DNA of 64,000 bases from Labrys okinawensis (GCF_002982075.1 NZ_PUEJ01000009.1:124001-188000); one strand, 5' to 3'; positions 1-8,499 are shown, counted from the first letter of the stretch. A program made the numbers and translations. Notes: generated by a model from the sequence alone, not told the origin.

Positions 1-2
1 GA

Positions 3-839
3 TGGGTGAGGGCGGAGGAGGCCCTGGAGGCTGCACTCGGTGTCGCCGAACGCTTCCTCGCCCTGCGCCAGCCCGACGAGAGCCGCATGCGCGATGTGGT
101 AGGGCGGTTGTTGAACGAGGCGCAACAGCCTTCTCCACCAAGTGGGGAAGGTGGCCCGACGAAGTCGGGTCGGATGGGGTGTGGTCCGTTGGCAACGTCC
201 TTTCCGGTTGGGGTGCTGCTAGCGGACCACACCCCATCCCCCGTTGCTTCGCAACGCCACCTTCCCCACTTGGTAAAGAAGGCAGCTGCGCCCTCCCGTC
301 TTGCCGGTCCCCACCCCGCCGGCTTCTTCACCGCCGCGGCGCCTTTTGGGCGGCTCGACGCCGGCCAGCTCGAGGGCCTCGCGGCCATCGCGGCGCGGCA
401 TGGCGCGACTCTGCGCCTGACGCCCTGGCGCTCCATCCTGCTGGCGCCGCTTGCCGTCGACGTGACGACGCAAGTGTCGTCCCTCGGCCTCGTCGTCGAC
501 CCCGGCGACCCCCGGCTTGCCATTGCCGCTTGCCCCGGCAGCCCTTCTTGTCTATCCGGCGAAGCGCCGGCGCAGGCCGACGCCGCAAGGCTGGCGCCGG
601 TGCTGGCCGGCTTCGTCGAAAGGGGAGCGAGCGTGCATGTCTCGGGCTGCGCCAAGGGCTGCGCGCGCCGCGCGCCGGCTTCCATCACGTTGGTGGGGCA
701 GGGGGGACGCTACGGCATCGCCTTCGACGCCGACAGCAAGGCGCCGAGCGAGACGGAGCCGATGTCTTTGGGCGAATTGATGGCGTTTTTAACCAAGCGC
801 CTGACTGAGAACAGTTTCAAGAGCAGTGACCATGTCTGA
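3..839 (+). CDS. cobG: Precorrin-3B synthase CobG, 5'-truncated by window edge
   Basis: C-terminal part of the O2-dependent precorrin-3B synthase, which makes precorrin-3B by oxidative ring contraction in aerobic cobalamin synthesis. The reading frame is open to the window edge, so the N-terminal half is missing. The second nitrite/sulfite-reductase-like half is clear: an ACPGSPSC motif near residue 177 and an SGCAKGCA motif near residue 216 are the cysteine pairs expected to hold the 4Fe-4S cluster next to sirohaem. Residues about 43-94 are encoded by a long inverted repeat (129-282) that does not look like CobG. It sits in the linker between the two halves. The stop overlaps the cobH start. 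The family assignment is firm; whether the insertion is tolerated is inference. Confidence 0.88.
   Translation, partial: WVRAEEALEAALGVAERFLALRQPDESRMRDVVGRLLNEAQQPSPPSGEGGPTKSGRMGCGPLATSFPVGVLLADHTPSPVASQRHLPHLVKKAAAPSRLAGPHPAGFFTAAAPFGRLDAGQLEGLAAIAARHGATLRLTPWRSILLAPLAVDVTTQVSSLGLVVDPGDPRLAIAACPGSPSCLSGEAPAQADAARLAPVLAGFVERGASVHVSGCAKGCARRAPASITLVGQGGRYGIAFDADSKAPSETEPMSLGELMAFLTKRLTENSFKSSDHV
129..282. repeat. In-frame palindromic element inside cobG
   Basis: A 154-bp inverted repeat. The outer arms 129-155 and 256-282 match over 27 bp with two mismatches, and inner arms (about 165-195 and 220-250) also pair around a GGGGTGTGGTCCG core. The element is low in CobG similarity, keeps the frame open, and resembles in style the intergenic hairpins with TACCCTCCCC cores elsewhere in the window. 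It would add roughly 50 residues to CobG. Confidence 0.8.
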
Positions 840-1461
840 ACGCGACTATATCCGTGACGGTGCCGAGATCTATCGCCGCTCCTTCGCGATGATCCGTGCC
901 GAAAGCGACCTGTCGCGCTTCTCGGCCCTCGAGGCCCCCGTCGTCGTGCGCATCATCCATGCCTGCGGCATGGTCGAGGTCGCCGCCGATGTCGAGATGT
1001 CTGCTGACCTGGTGGCGAGCGCGCGCGCCGCGCTCAGGGCCGGCGCGCCCTTGCTGTGCGATTCGAAGATGGTCGCCAATGGCGTGACCCGTGCCCGCCT
1101 GCCGGCCGACAATGACGTGATCTGCACGCTGGACGATCCACGCACGCCCGAGCTCGCCCGCGAGATCGGCAACACCCGTACCGCCGCCGCCATGGAGCTC
1201 TGGCGCGAGCGCCTCGGCGGCGCCGTGGTCGCCATCGGCAATGCGCCCACCGCGCTCTACCATCTCATGGACATGATCGACAAAGGCGCTCCCAGGCCCG
1301 CCGCCATTCTCGGCATTCCCGTCGGCTTCGTCGGCGCCGCCGAATCCAAGGACGAGCTCAAGGCCTGGGGCAAGGTACCCTGGCTGATCGTGCGTGGCCG
1401 CAAGGGCGGCAGCGCCATGACCGCGGCGGCCATCAACGCGCTGGCGAGCGAAATCGAATGA
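832..1461 (+). CDS. cobH: Precorrin-8X methylmutase CobH
   Basis: Converts precorrin-8X to hydrogenobyrinic acid by moving the C-11 methyl to C-12. The 209-residue protein has the family start (RDYIRDGAEIYRRSF) and the RIIHACGM segment, whose histidine is residue 43, the position of the catalytic histidine described for the Pseudomonas denitrificans enzyme. I chose the ATG at 832 rather than the GTG at 826, because it gives the usual N-terminus and overlaps the cobG stop, as expected for translational coupling. The gene overlaps cobI by an ATGA. Confidence 0.95.
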   Translation: MSERDYIRDGAEIYRRSFAMIRAESDLSRFSALEAPVVVRIIHACGMVEVAADVEMSADLVASARAALRAGAPLLCDSKMVANGVTRARLPADNDVICTLDDPRTPELAREIGNTRTAAAMELWRERLGGAVVAIGNAPTALYHLMDMIDKGAPRPAAILGIPVGFVGAAESKDELKAWGKVPWLIVRGRKGGSAMTAAAINALASEIE

Positions 1462-2186
1462 GCGCCGGTCGTCTCTATGGCGTCGGCGTCGGCCCCGGCG
1501 ATCCCGAACTGATGACCCTGAAGGCGGCGCGGCTCATCCGCTCGGCGCCCGTCGTCGCCTATTTCTGCAAGCAGGGGCAGCGCGGCCATGGCCGCACCAT
1601 CATCGACGGCTTTCTGGCCGAGGATGTCATCGAGGAAAAGCTGGCCTATCCGATGACGACCGAAGTGCCCGCCGCCGATCCCGCCTATCATTCGGCGCTC
1701 GGCGGCTTCTATGACGAATCGGCGCGGCGGCTGGCCGGCCACCTCGATGCCGGCCGCGACGTCGTGGTGGTGTCGGAAGGCGATCCCTTCTTCTACGGTT
1801 CCTTCATGCCGATCTTCCATCGCCTGGCCTCCTCCTACGAGACCGAGGTGGTCGCCGGCGTCTCGGGCATGGCAGGCTGCTGGACACGGGCCCGCACTCC
1901 CATCACCTATGGCGACGACATCCTCACCGTGCTGCCGGCGACGCTGGACGCGGCAGCGCTCAAGCGCCATCTCGAACTCGCCGACGCGGCGGTGATCATG
2001 AAACTCGGCCGGCATTTTCCAAAAGTGCGAGCCGTGCTGGAAGAGCTGGGCCTCGCCGCCCGCACCGTCTATGTCGAGCGCGGCACCATGGCCGGCGAGA
2101 AGATCATGAAGCTGCCGCCGGCCGATTTCACCGGCGCGCCCTATTTCGCCATGCTGCTGGTGCCCGGCCAAGGACGGCTGCTGTGA
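1458..2186 (+). CDS. cobI: Precorrin-2 C20-methyltransferase CobI
   Basis: SAM-dependent methylation of precorrin-2 at C-20, giving precorrin-3A, the substrate of CobG. The 242-residue protein has the tetrapyrrole methylase fold signatures: the N-terminal GVGVGPGDPELMTLKA loop, the SEGDPFFYGS segment near residue 110 and a C-terminal ERGTM motif. It starts inside the cobH stop (ATGA), so cobH and cobI are very probably one transcript. Length and motifs are normal for the family. Confidence 0.95.
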   Translation: MSAGRLYGVGVGPGDPELMTLKAARLIRSAPVVAYFCKQGQRGHGRTIIDGFLAEDVIEEKLAYPMTTEVPAADPAYHSALGGFYDESARRLAGHLDAGRDVVVVSEGDPFFYGSFMPIFHRLASSYETEVVAGVSGMAGCWTRARTPITYGDDILTVLPATLDAAALKRHLELADAAVIMKLGRHFPKVRAVLEELGLAARTVYVERGTMAGEKIMKLPPADFTGAPYFAMLLVPGQGRLL

Positions 2187-2208
2187 GGAGGGCGCGTGAC
2201 GGATCTCA

Positions 2209-2233
2209 TACCCTCCCCCTCCAGAGGAGGGTG
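2209..2233. repeat. Short TACCCTCC-type hairpin between cobI and cobJ
   Basis: A small inverted repeat (TACCCTCC ... GGAGGGTG) lies in the 72-bp gap between cobI and cobJ. It is a short relative of the longer hairpins at 8535-8559 and 16578-16740. There is no T tract after it, so it is more likely a repeat or mRNA-processing hairpin than a terminator. Confidence 0.6.
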
Positions 2234-2258
2234 AGGTAATGCGCTTGGGAGAAATCTC

Positions 2259-3008
2259 ATGACCGGCCGCGTCATGATCATCGGCCTCGGGCCGGGGCCG
2301 GCGAAATGGGTTACGCCGGAAGCCAGTGCGCTGCTGGCCGAGGCGACCGACATCATCGGCTACGGCCCCTATGTCGACCGCGTGCCGCCGAGCCCGGCAA
2401 AACGCCACGCCAGCGACAACCGGGTCGAGGTCGACCGCGCCCGCCATGCCCTCGACCTCGCCTCCGGCGGCGCGCGTGTCGCCGTGGTTTCGGGCGGGGA
2501 CCCCGGCGTCTTCGCCATGGCGGCGGCGGTTTTCGAGGCAGTCGAGGCGGGCGATCCAGCCTGGCGCGATCTCGATATCACGGTGGTTCCCGGCGTCACC
2601 GCCGTCCTCGCCGCGGCCGCGCGGCTCGGCGCACCGCTCGGGCATGATTTCTGCGTGATCTCGCTGTCCGACAATCTCAAGCCCTGGTCCATCATCGAGA
2701 AGCGGCTGATCGCGGCGGTCGAGGGCGATTTCGTGCTCGCCTTCTACAACCCGGCTTCCAAGGCTCGGCCGGACCAGATCGGCAGGGCCTTCGACGTGCT
2801 GCGCCGCCATGCGGGCGAGCGCATCGTGGTGCTTGCCAAGGCCGTGGGTCGGCCGGACGAGGAGATCATCGTGACGAGCCTGTCGGCGGTGAAACCCGAA
2901 GAGGTCGACATGCGCACGCTGGTGCTGATCGGCTCCTCCCAGACCCGGTCGATCGAGCGCGGCAAGGCCGAGCCCTGGATCTATTCACCCCGCCGGTGGG
3001 ACGCGTGA
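2259..3008 (+). CDS. cobJ: Precorrin-3B C17-methyltransferase CobJ
   Basis: Methylates precorrin-3B at C-17 and drives ring contraction to precorrin-4, using SAM. The 249-residue protein shows the tetrapyrrole methylase signatures GLGPGPAKWVTPEA at the N-terminus, VSGGDPGVFAMA near residue 80 and FYNPASK in the second half. The ATG is the first in-frame start after a gap that contains a hairpin. Its 3' end overlaps the 3' end of cobK on the other strand by 28 bp, so the two genes are convergent and share their last codons. Confidence 0.95.
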   Translation: MTGRVMIIGLGPGPAKWVTPEASALLAEATDIIGYGPYVDRVPPSPAKRHASDNRVEVDRARHALDLASGGARVAVVSGGDPGVFAMAAAVFEAVEAGDPAWRDLDITVVPGVTAVLAAAARLGAPLGHDFCVISLSDNLKPWSIIEKRLIAAVEGDFVLAFYNPASKARPDQIGRAFDVLRRHAGERIVVLAKAVGRPDEEIIVTSLSAVKPEEVDMRTLVLIGSSQTRSIERGKAEPWIYSPRRWDA

Positions 3009-3772
3009 GACCCCAGGGACGATCCCTGCCGCTCGATCCAGGCCAAGGCCTCCGGCGCCGTCGCCACTGTCTCCACCTCGGCGTTCTCCGGCCGGCGCAG
3101 CAGGATGACCGGCAGGCCGAGACGGCGCGCGGCGGCGATCTTGCCATAAGTGGCGCTGCCGCCGGAATTCTTGGTGACCAGGATGTCGATGGCCTCTTCG
3201 CGCATGAGACGGATTTCGTCTGCCTCCGCGAAGGGACCGCGGGCAAGGATCAGCCTGGCCCGCGGCGGCAGCTCCTCCGGCGGGTCGACCGAGCGGACCA
3301 GGTAGAAATGCTGGGGCGCGGCCAGGAAGGCGGGCAGTTCGAGACGGCCGGTGGTCAGGAAGACGCGACGCGGCGTGGTGCCGAGCCTTTGCATCGCGGC
3401 CTCGGCGTCCGGCACCTCGCTCCAGCGATCGCCGCTCTCGGCCTGCCAGGCAGGACGCCGCAGGGCCAGCAGCGGCACGCCCATGCGCCGGGCGGCCTCG
3501 ACGGCATTGGCCGACATCCGTTCGGCGAAGGGATGGGTGGCATCGACGAGTGCGGTGACCGCATGCTGGTCGAGGAAAGCGCAAAGACCCTCGACGCCGC
3601 CGAAGCCGCCGATGCGATGGGCGATCGGAGGCGGGGTGGGATTGATCGTCCGCCCGGCAAGGGACACCATGGCCCGAATGTCGGGGCGCGCGGCCAGCAG
3701 CTTGGCCAGGGCCGAAGCCTCGCTGGTGCCGCCGAGCAGCAGGACGTGGGGGCGCGAATGGGTACGGGTCAC
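2981..3772 (-). CDS. cobK: Precorrin-6A reductase CobK
   Basis: NADPH-dependent reduction of precorrin-6A to dihydro-precorrin-6. The 263-residue protein begins with a Rossmann-like LLGGTSEASALAKLLA motif and carries the family VDATHPFAERMSANA and VTKNSGGSATYGK segments. The start is a GTG with only a weak upstream ribosome site. It lies on the minus strand between cobJ and cobL, so it needs its own promoter in the 219-bp gap before cobL. The order with a reversed cobK is common in this order of bacteria. Confidence 0.93.
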   Translation of the reverse strand: MTRTHSRPHVLLLGGTSEASALAKLLAARPDIRAMVSLAGRTINPTPPPIAHRIGGFGGVEGLCAFLDQHAVTALVDATHPFAERMSANAVEAARRMGVPLLALRRPAWQAESGDRWSEVPDAEAAMQRLGTTPRRVFLTTGRLELPAFLAAPQHFYLVRSVDPPEELPPRARLILARGPFAEADEIRLMREEAIDILVTKNSGGSATYGKIAAARRLGLPVILLRRPENAEVETVATAPEALAWIERQGSSLGSHASHRRGE

Positions 3773-3849
3773 TTAAGCGTCATTCAAGTTGGTTCGACCT
3801 TTGTCATCGCCGGGCTTGACCTCATAAGACCTTGTTTGTCGGAGATGAG

Positions 3850-3912
3850 TGTCGATCTTCAGATCGACATCTTTTTTCGGTGTTTTCAAGAATGTCGATC
3901 TGAAGATCGGCA
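3850..3912. repeat. Paired hairpins between divergent cobK and cobL
   Basis: Two near-identical 20-bp hairpins, TGTCGATCT-TC-AGATCGACA at 3850-3869 and TGTCGATCT-GA-AGATCGGCA at 3893-3912, are inverted copies of each other 23 bp apart. A T-rich run follows the first. They sit in the region between the divergent cobK and cobL starts. They could be an operator pair or a small repeat; nothing shows which. Confidence 0.65.
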
Positions 3913-3991
3913 CTCCGAGCTACGGCCGCTTCACCCGGCTATGGGTGAACTGCATTAGGATGGGAATGCATTGTCGTCTCTTGAGGGTCGG

Positions 3992-5230
3992 ATGAGCCCT
4001 ATCAACCACTCGGATCGCTGGCTGTCCATCGTCGGCATCGGCGAAGACGGCATGGCCGGCCTGTCGCCGCTGGCCGCCGCCGTGGTCGGCAGGGCCGAAC
4101 TGCTGGTCGGGGGCGCCAGACACCTGGCCATGGTGCCGGAAGGAGCGGCCAAAAGGCTCGTCTGGCCGAGTCCGCTGACCGGGGCCATCGACCCGATCAA
4201 GGCGGCACGCGGGCGCCGCGTCGTGGTGCTGGCGTCCGGGGATCCGTTTCTGTGGGGTGTCGGCGCCACGCTGGCGCGCTTCATTCCGCCCGCGGAGATG
4301 GCCTGCCATCCCGCGCCGTCATCCTTCTCCCTGGCGGCCGCGCGGCTCGGCTGGGCGCAGCAGGATTGCGCCCTGATCTCGCTGCATGGCAGGCCGTTCG
4401 AGACGCTGGTGGCGCATATCCAGCCCGATGCCCGCATCCTAGCCCTGACCTGGGACGGCCGCACGGCCGCCAAGGCGGCCGCCCGCCTCACCGAGCTTGG
4501 TTTCGGCCCGTCCCGCCTGACCGTGCTGGAGCGCCTGGGCGGAAGCGGCGAGAGGATCCGCTCCGCCCGGGCCGATGCCTTCGATCTCGATGGCATCGAT
4601 CCGCTCAACGTCCTGGCCATCGAGGTGGTTGCCGGCCACGGTGCCCGGCCGCTGCCGCTCGCCGGCGGCCTGCCCGACGAATTCTTCGAGCATGACGGCC
4701 AGCTCACCAAACGGGAGATCCGTGCCGTTACCCTGTCGGCTCTGGCTCCGCTCAGGGGGCAATTGCTCTGGGATATCGGCCTCGGGGCGGGGTCGGTCGC
4801 CATCGAATGGCTGCTGCGCCATCCGTCCAATCGTGCCGTCGGCATCGAGGAGAATGCCGACAGGGCGACGCGTGCGCTGGTCAACGCCGTCAATCTCGGC
4901 GTACCGCATCTGCGCCTGGTCTCAGGTGCGGCGCCGGCCGCCCTGGCGGGGCTCGAGACCCCCGACGCCGTCTTCATCGGCGGCGGCACGGGCGACGATG
5001 GCGTGTTCGAGGCGGCCTGGACGGCCCTGCGCCCCGGCGGGCGCCTCGTCGCCAATGCCGTCACGCTGGAGAGCGAGCAGGCGCTCGCCCGGCGTTTTGC
5101 CCAGTATGGCGGCGATCTGATCCGCCTCGGTGTGGAGCGGCTGGTGCCCGTCGGCAGCATGCATGGCTGGCGCCCGGCGATGCCGGTGACGCAATGGAGC
5201 GTGGTCAAGCCAGGAAATCCTGGACCATGA
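3992..5230 (+). CDS. cobL: Precorrin-6Y C5,15-methyltransferase (decarboxylating) CobL
   Basis: Bifunctional enzyme that methylates C-5 and C-15 and decarboxylates the C-12 acetate, giving precorrin-8X. The 412-residue protein is the expected fusion: an N-terminal CbiE-like tetrapyrrole methylase (SIVGIGEDGMAGLSP, ASGDPFLWGVG) and a C-terminal CbiT-like methyltransferase with DIGLGAGSVAIEW near residue 260. The ATG at 3992 follows a GAGGG ribosome site; an upstream TTG at 3971 is possible but not needed. The stop overlaps the cobE start in an ATGA. Confidence 0.95.
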   Translation: MSPINHSDRWLSIVGIGEDGMAGLSPLAAAVVGRAELLVGGARHLAMVPEGAAKRLVWPSPLTGAIDPIKAARGRRVVVLASGDPFLWGVGATLARFIPPAEMACHPAPSSFSLAAARLGWAQQDCALISLHGRPFETLVAHIQPDARILALTWDGRTAAKAAARLTELGFGPSRLTVLERLGGSGERIRSARADAFDLDGIDPLNVLAIEVVAGHGARPLPLAGGLPDEFFEHDGQLTKREIRAVTLSALAPLRGQLLWDIGLGAGSVAIEWLLRHPSNRAVGIEENADRATRALVNAVNLGVPHLRLVSGAAPAALAGLETPDAVFIGGGTGDDGVFEAAWTALRPGGRLVANAVTLESEQALARRFAQYGGDLIRLGVERLVPVGSMHGWRPAMPVTQWSVVKPGNPGP

Positions 5231-5616
5231 AGCCGTTCGTTGCCGCCGGCCTCGGCTGCCGCAAGGGCTGCAGGGCCGAGGAAATCGCAGCGCTCGTCCG
5301 GCTGGCCCTGCAGGAGGCAGGCTTCGAGCTTGCCGCTCTTTCGGGGCTGTTCGCGCCGGCCTTCAAGCAGGGCGAGGCGGGGCTGGCTGAGGCGGCTACC
5401 AGCCTCGGCGTGCCGCTGGTGCTGATCCCCCAAGCCGCGTTGGAAGCAGCCGAGCCGAGGGTGCTGACCCGCTCGGAGCGCGTGGTCGCGCTGACCGGCC
5501 TCGGCAGCGTGGCCGAGACGGCGGCACTCGCCGGCGCCGGCCCGCAATCCATCCTCAAGCGGGCGCGCATCGCCAGTGCGAACGCCACCTGCGCCATTGC
5601 CGTCAACGAGGCCTGA
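5227..5616 (+). CDS. cobE: Cobalamin biosynthesis protein CobE (CbiG C-terminal domain)
   Basis: Small 129-residue protein of the CobE/CbiG_C family, recognised by the GLGCRKGCRAEEI start and the ALTGLGSVAETAAL segment. In aerobic producers CobE is needed for cobalamin synthesis, but its reaction is not well defined. It starts inside the cobL stop and ends two bases before the cobM start, so it lies in a tightly packed cobL-cobE-cobM transcript. Length is normal for the stand-alone form. Confidence 0.88.
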   Translation: MKPFVAAGLGCRKGCRAEEIAALVRLALQEAGFELAALSGLFAPAFKQGEAGLAEAATSLGVPLVLIPQAALEAAEPRVLTRSERVVALTGLGSVAETAALAGAGPQSILKRARIASANATCAIAVNEA

Positions 5617-5617
5617 C

Positions 5618-6379
5618 ATGACCGTTCACTTCATCGGCGCCGGTCCCGGTGCGCCCGACCTCATCACCGTCAGGGGCCGCGATCTCGTGGCCCGCTGTCC
5701 GGTCTGCCTCTATGCCGGCTCGCTGGTGCCGCCTGAGATCATCGCGCTGGCGCCCGCGGATGCGCGCGTGGTCGATACCGCGCCGCTGACGCTGGACCTG
5801 ATCATGGCGGAGATCGAACGGGCGCATGAAAAGGGCCTCGATGTCGCCAGACTGCATTCGGGGGATCTGTCGATCTGGAGCGCGCTGGGCGAGCAGACGC
5901 GCCGCCTGCGCGCCCTCGGCATTCCCTACACCATCACCCCGGGCGTGCCCTCCTTTGCTGCGGCGGCTGCCGTACTCGGCAAGGAACTGACCTTGCCGGA
6001 AGTGGCGCAATCCGTGGTGCTGACGCGCACCTCGGGCCGGGCCTCGGCCATGCCGGAAAGCGAGACGCTGGAGGCTTTCTCGCAGACAGGCGCGACGCTG
6101 GCGGTGCATCTTTCCATCCATGCGCTGGCCCGCGTGGTGGCCGAAACCATGCCGCATTACGGCAGCGCCTGCCCGGTTGCGGTGGTCTTCCGGGCAAGCT
6201 GGCCCGATGAGCGCGCCGTCACCGGCACGCTCGGCGATATCGAGGAGAAGATTGCGGCCGAGCCGATGGAGCGCACCGCCTTGATCCTGATCGGGCGTAC
6301 GCTGGCCACCGAGGATTTTCGCGAGAGCGCGCTCTACGACACCGACTACAAGCGGCGCTATCGCGGCTTCGAGGGGTGA
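5618..6379 (+). CDS. cobM: Precorrin-4 C11-methyltransferase CobM
   Basis: SAM-dependent methylation of precorrin-4 at C-11, giving precorrin-5. The 253-residue protein has GAGPGAPDLITVRGRDLV at the N-terminus, YAGSLVPPEII, and HSGDLSIWSALGEQ, all typical of CobM/CbiF. The ATG at 5618 is one base after the cobE stop. It is the last gene of the plus-strand cob series here; the facing otnC gene ends 11 bp downstream. cobF and cobN are not in the window. Confidence 0.95.
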   Translation: MTVHFIGAGPGAPDLITVRGRDLVARCPVCLYAGSLVPPEIIALAPADARVVDTAPLTLDLIMAEIERAHEKGLDVARLHSGDLSIWSALGEQTRRLRALGIPYTITPGVPSFAAAAAVLGKELTLPEVAQSVVLTRTSGRASAMPESETLEAFSQTGATLAVHLSIHALARVVAETMPHYGSACPVAVVFRASWPDERAVTGTLGDIEEKIAAEPMERTALILIGRTLATEDFRESALYDTDYKRRYRGFEG

Positions 6380-6389
6380 CGAGCTGTCC

Positions 6390-7031
6390 TCAAGCCTTGC
6401 CGAACTGGCTTTCCAGGGCACCGACCTGGGCCGGCGTCAGGGTGCGCACCGCCATGCCGCGGGTGACGATGAAGAGGCGGGCGCTTTCCTCCAGCTCCTC
6501 CGCCGCATGGACGGCGGCCTCCAGCGTGGTATCGGCGATGACAGGGCCATGATTGGCCAGCAGGATCGCCTTGTGGCGGGGCGCCGCTGCGGCGATGTGG
6601 CGCTCCACGGCCGCATCGCCGGGCGCGGTATAGGGTACGACGGCAAGGTGCCCGATGCGCATGACGAAATAGGGCGTGAGCGGCGGCAGGGCATCGGCAG
6701 GATCGACATCGTCGAGGCAGGAAATGGCCGTCGCATAGGTCGAATGCAGATGGACCACCGCCCCGGCCTGCGGCCTGGCTGCGAGCATGGCGCGATGGAG
6801 GGGGATTTCCTTGGTGGGCTTGTCGCCATCCCGATGCCGCCATTCCGCATCGAGGCGCGATAGCCTGGCCGGGTCGAGCCGTCCCAGGCAGGAATTGGTC
6901 GGGGTCACCAGATAGCCGTCGGGCAGGCGCACGCTGATATTGCCGCTCGAGCCCACGGTGAAGCCGCGATCGAACAGGGATTTTGCCAGGAGGCAGAGCT
7001 GTTCGCGCAGGCGATCTTCTTCTTGCGGCAT
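6390..7031 (-). CDS. otnC: 3-oxo-tetronate 4-phosphate decarboxylase (class II aldolase family)
   Basis: 213-residue class II aldolase/adducin-fold protein. The GSSGNISVR start, VVHLHSTYA and LLANHGPV segments give the metal-binding histidines and the phosphate loop. Together with the DUF1537 kinase directly upstream it fits OtnC, which decarboxylates 3-oxo-tetronate 4-phosphate to dihydroxyacetone phosphate in the use of four-carbon sugar acids such as threonate or erythronate. The start is one base after the otnK stop. The usual dehydrogenase and isomerase partners are not adjacent, so the exact substrate is inferred. Confidence 0.85.
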   Translation of the reverse strand: MPQEEDRLREQLCLLAKSLFDRGFTVGSSGNISVRLPDGYLVTPTNSCLGRLDPARLSRLDAEWRHRDGDKPTKEIPLHRAMLAARPQAGAVVHLHSTYATAISCLDDVDPADALPPLTPYFVMRIGHLAVVPYTAPGDAAVERHIAAAAPRHKAILLANHGPVIADTTLEAAVHAAEELEESARLFIVTRGMAVRTLTPAQVGALESQFGKA

Positions 7032-7032
7032 C

Positions 7033-8304
7033 TCACGCCTTTCCGGCCAGCAGGGTCACGGCCTTGGCAAAGAAGTCCGGGGCGCCGAAATTGCCGGATT
7101 TGAGTGCCATCGCAACCGGCTTCGTCCCCCGCAGCTGCAAGGCGGGCACGCCCGGATCGATTTCCGGTCCGATGGCGAGGACGGCATTGCCGAGCGTGCC
7201 GGCGACGGCACCCGATGTCTCGCCGCCTGCGGCGATGATCCTGGTAAAGCCGCGCTCGATGGCTATGCGGGCGAGTTCGGCGAACAGGCCCTCGATGCGC
7301 TCGGCCAGGACCTGCCGGCTATGGCGGGCCTGGGCCGCTGCAACCGCTTCCGGATCGGCCGAGGAATAGAGCATCGGCGCGGCGTTCCTGTGAGTCTCGA
7401 TGAAATCGATAAGGGCATCGAGCTTGAGGCTGCCATTCATCACGGCATCGGCATCGATGGCCCTGTGCGGATGGTCCTGGGCATAGATGTCGACCTGTCG
7501 GCGGGTCGCCTGCGAGCAGCTGCCGGAGAGGATGACGGCCGGGCCCTCGGCGCCGACGAAAGCCGGCGTGGCCCGGTCCGGGGCGATGCCGTAATTGGCC
7601 GGCAGGCCCATGGCGATGCCCGAGGCGCCGGTGATGAAGGCGTGGTCGCGAAGACTGGCGCCCAGCGCGATGAGATCGTCATTGCTGGTGGCATCCGCCA
7701 CGACCAGGCGCTCGCCGCGGCCTGCGGCTTCCGCAAGCGCGCTCCGGATCGACGAGGTTCCGTCCCGCACCACGGCATGCGGCAGATGGCCGACCTTCAG
7801 CGGCGTCTGGCGCTGCAGCCAGCGGCGGATATCGGGATCGGTCATCGGGGTGAGGGGATGACGCTCCATGCCCGATTCCGACAGGAGGCGATCATGGACG
7901 AAGAGATGGCCCTGGTAGAGCGTGCGGCCCGTGCCGGGAAAGGCGGGACAGACCAGCGCCAGGGGGGCGTCGAGCACGGCGAGAACAGCTTCGGCAACAG
8001 GACCGATATTGCCCGAAGGCGTGGAGTCGAAGGTCGAGCAATATTTGAACAGGATCTGGCGGGCACCGTTCGCCTTCAGCCAGGCGGTCGCACCCAGGGA
8101 AAGCCGCACCGCCTCGGCCGGGTCGATGGAGCGGGACTTCAGCGCGACCACCACCGCTTCGTCATCGGCCGGGGCAGGGCCGGCGGGAACGCCCAGGGTG
8201 AGCGAAGTCCGCATGCCGGCGCGCGCCAGCGTGTTGGCGAGGTCGCTCGCACCGGTGAAATCGTCTCCGAAGGCCCCCAACAGCATGGCGTTTCTTGCTT
8301 CCAT
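7033..8304 (-). CDS. otnK: 3-oxo-tetronate kinase (DUF1537 family)
   Basis: Four-carbon acid sugar kinase that phosphorylates 3-oxo-tetronate with ATP before decarboxylation by OtnC. The 423-residue protein opens with LLGAFGDDFTGASDLANTLARAG, the substrate-binding start of the family, and ends with a nucleotide-binding ITRIIAAGGETSGAV segment. An upstream start at 8418 would add 38 residues that run into a palindromic repeat and are not family-like, so I chose ATG 8304; ATG 8286 is also possible. otnK and otnC form a two-gene operon. Confidence 0.87.
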   Translation of the reverse strand: MEARNAMLLGAFGDDFTGASDLANTLARAGMRTSLTLGVPAGPAPADDEAVVVALKSRSIDPAEAVRLSLGATAWLKANGARQILFKYCSTFDSTPSGNIGPVAEAVLAVLDAPLALVCPAFPGTGRTLYQGHLFVHDRLLSESGMERHPLTPMTDPDIRRWLQRQTPLKVGHLPHAVVRDGTSSIRSALAEAAGRGERLVVADATSNDDLIALGASLRDHAFITGASGIAMGLPANYGIAPDRATPAFVGAEGPAVILSGSCSQATRRQVDIYAQDHPHRAIDADAVMNGSLKLDALIDFIETHRNAAPMLYSSADPEAVAAAQARHSRQVLAERIEGLFAELARIAIERGFTRIIAAGGETSGAVAGTLGNAVLAIGPEIDPGVPALQLRGTKPVAMALKSGNFGAPDFFAKAVTLLAGKA

Positions 8305-8398
8305 CGCGCTCTGGTGGCGCCCATCTTGTCGGACAATAGAAAGAGGGGGCGTGGCTGGCAAGGCAGGGCGCGACTCCCGGGCGCGCGACGACCCGTCC

Positions 8399-8499
8399 CT
8401 AGAGCAAAGCGCGTTCAAGCGTGAACGCTTATTTGCTCTAACTCATTGTTCTGACGCGTCTTTGCGATTCTAGGTGACTCCGTCTAATCGCAAAACGCT
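8399..8499 (+). repeat. RIME-like two-palindrome element, copy a
   Basis: About 100 bp made of two adjacent palindromes. The first is AGAGCAAA...TTTGCTCT with an inner GCGTTCAAGCGTGAACGC. The second is GCGTCTTTGCGATT...AATCGCAAAACGCT. The same layout recurs at 11423, 27003 (reversed), 27898, 34043 and 35593. It resembles rhizobial intergenic mosaic (RIME) elements in size and two-palindrome design; exact family membership was not tested. Confidence 0.8.

Noticed and set aside
1257..2810. Long minus-strand open frame (517 codons) across cobI and cobJ
   Set aside because: It is antisense to two firmly identified cob genes, its product is low in complexity and rich in His, Arg and Gly, and it matches no family; a GC-rich shadow frame.
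3955..5619. 554-codon minus-strand frame opposite cobL and cobE
   Set aside because: Antisense shadow rich in Ser, Arg and Pro, with no domain; cobL and cobE are clear on the other strand.
1..6379. Cobalamin riboswitch upstream of a cob gene
   Set aside because: I looked for a B12-box-like conserved sequence in the cobI-cobJ and cobK-cobL gaps and saw none; only simple hairpins are present.
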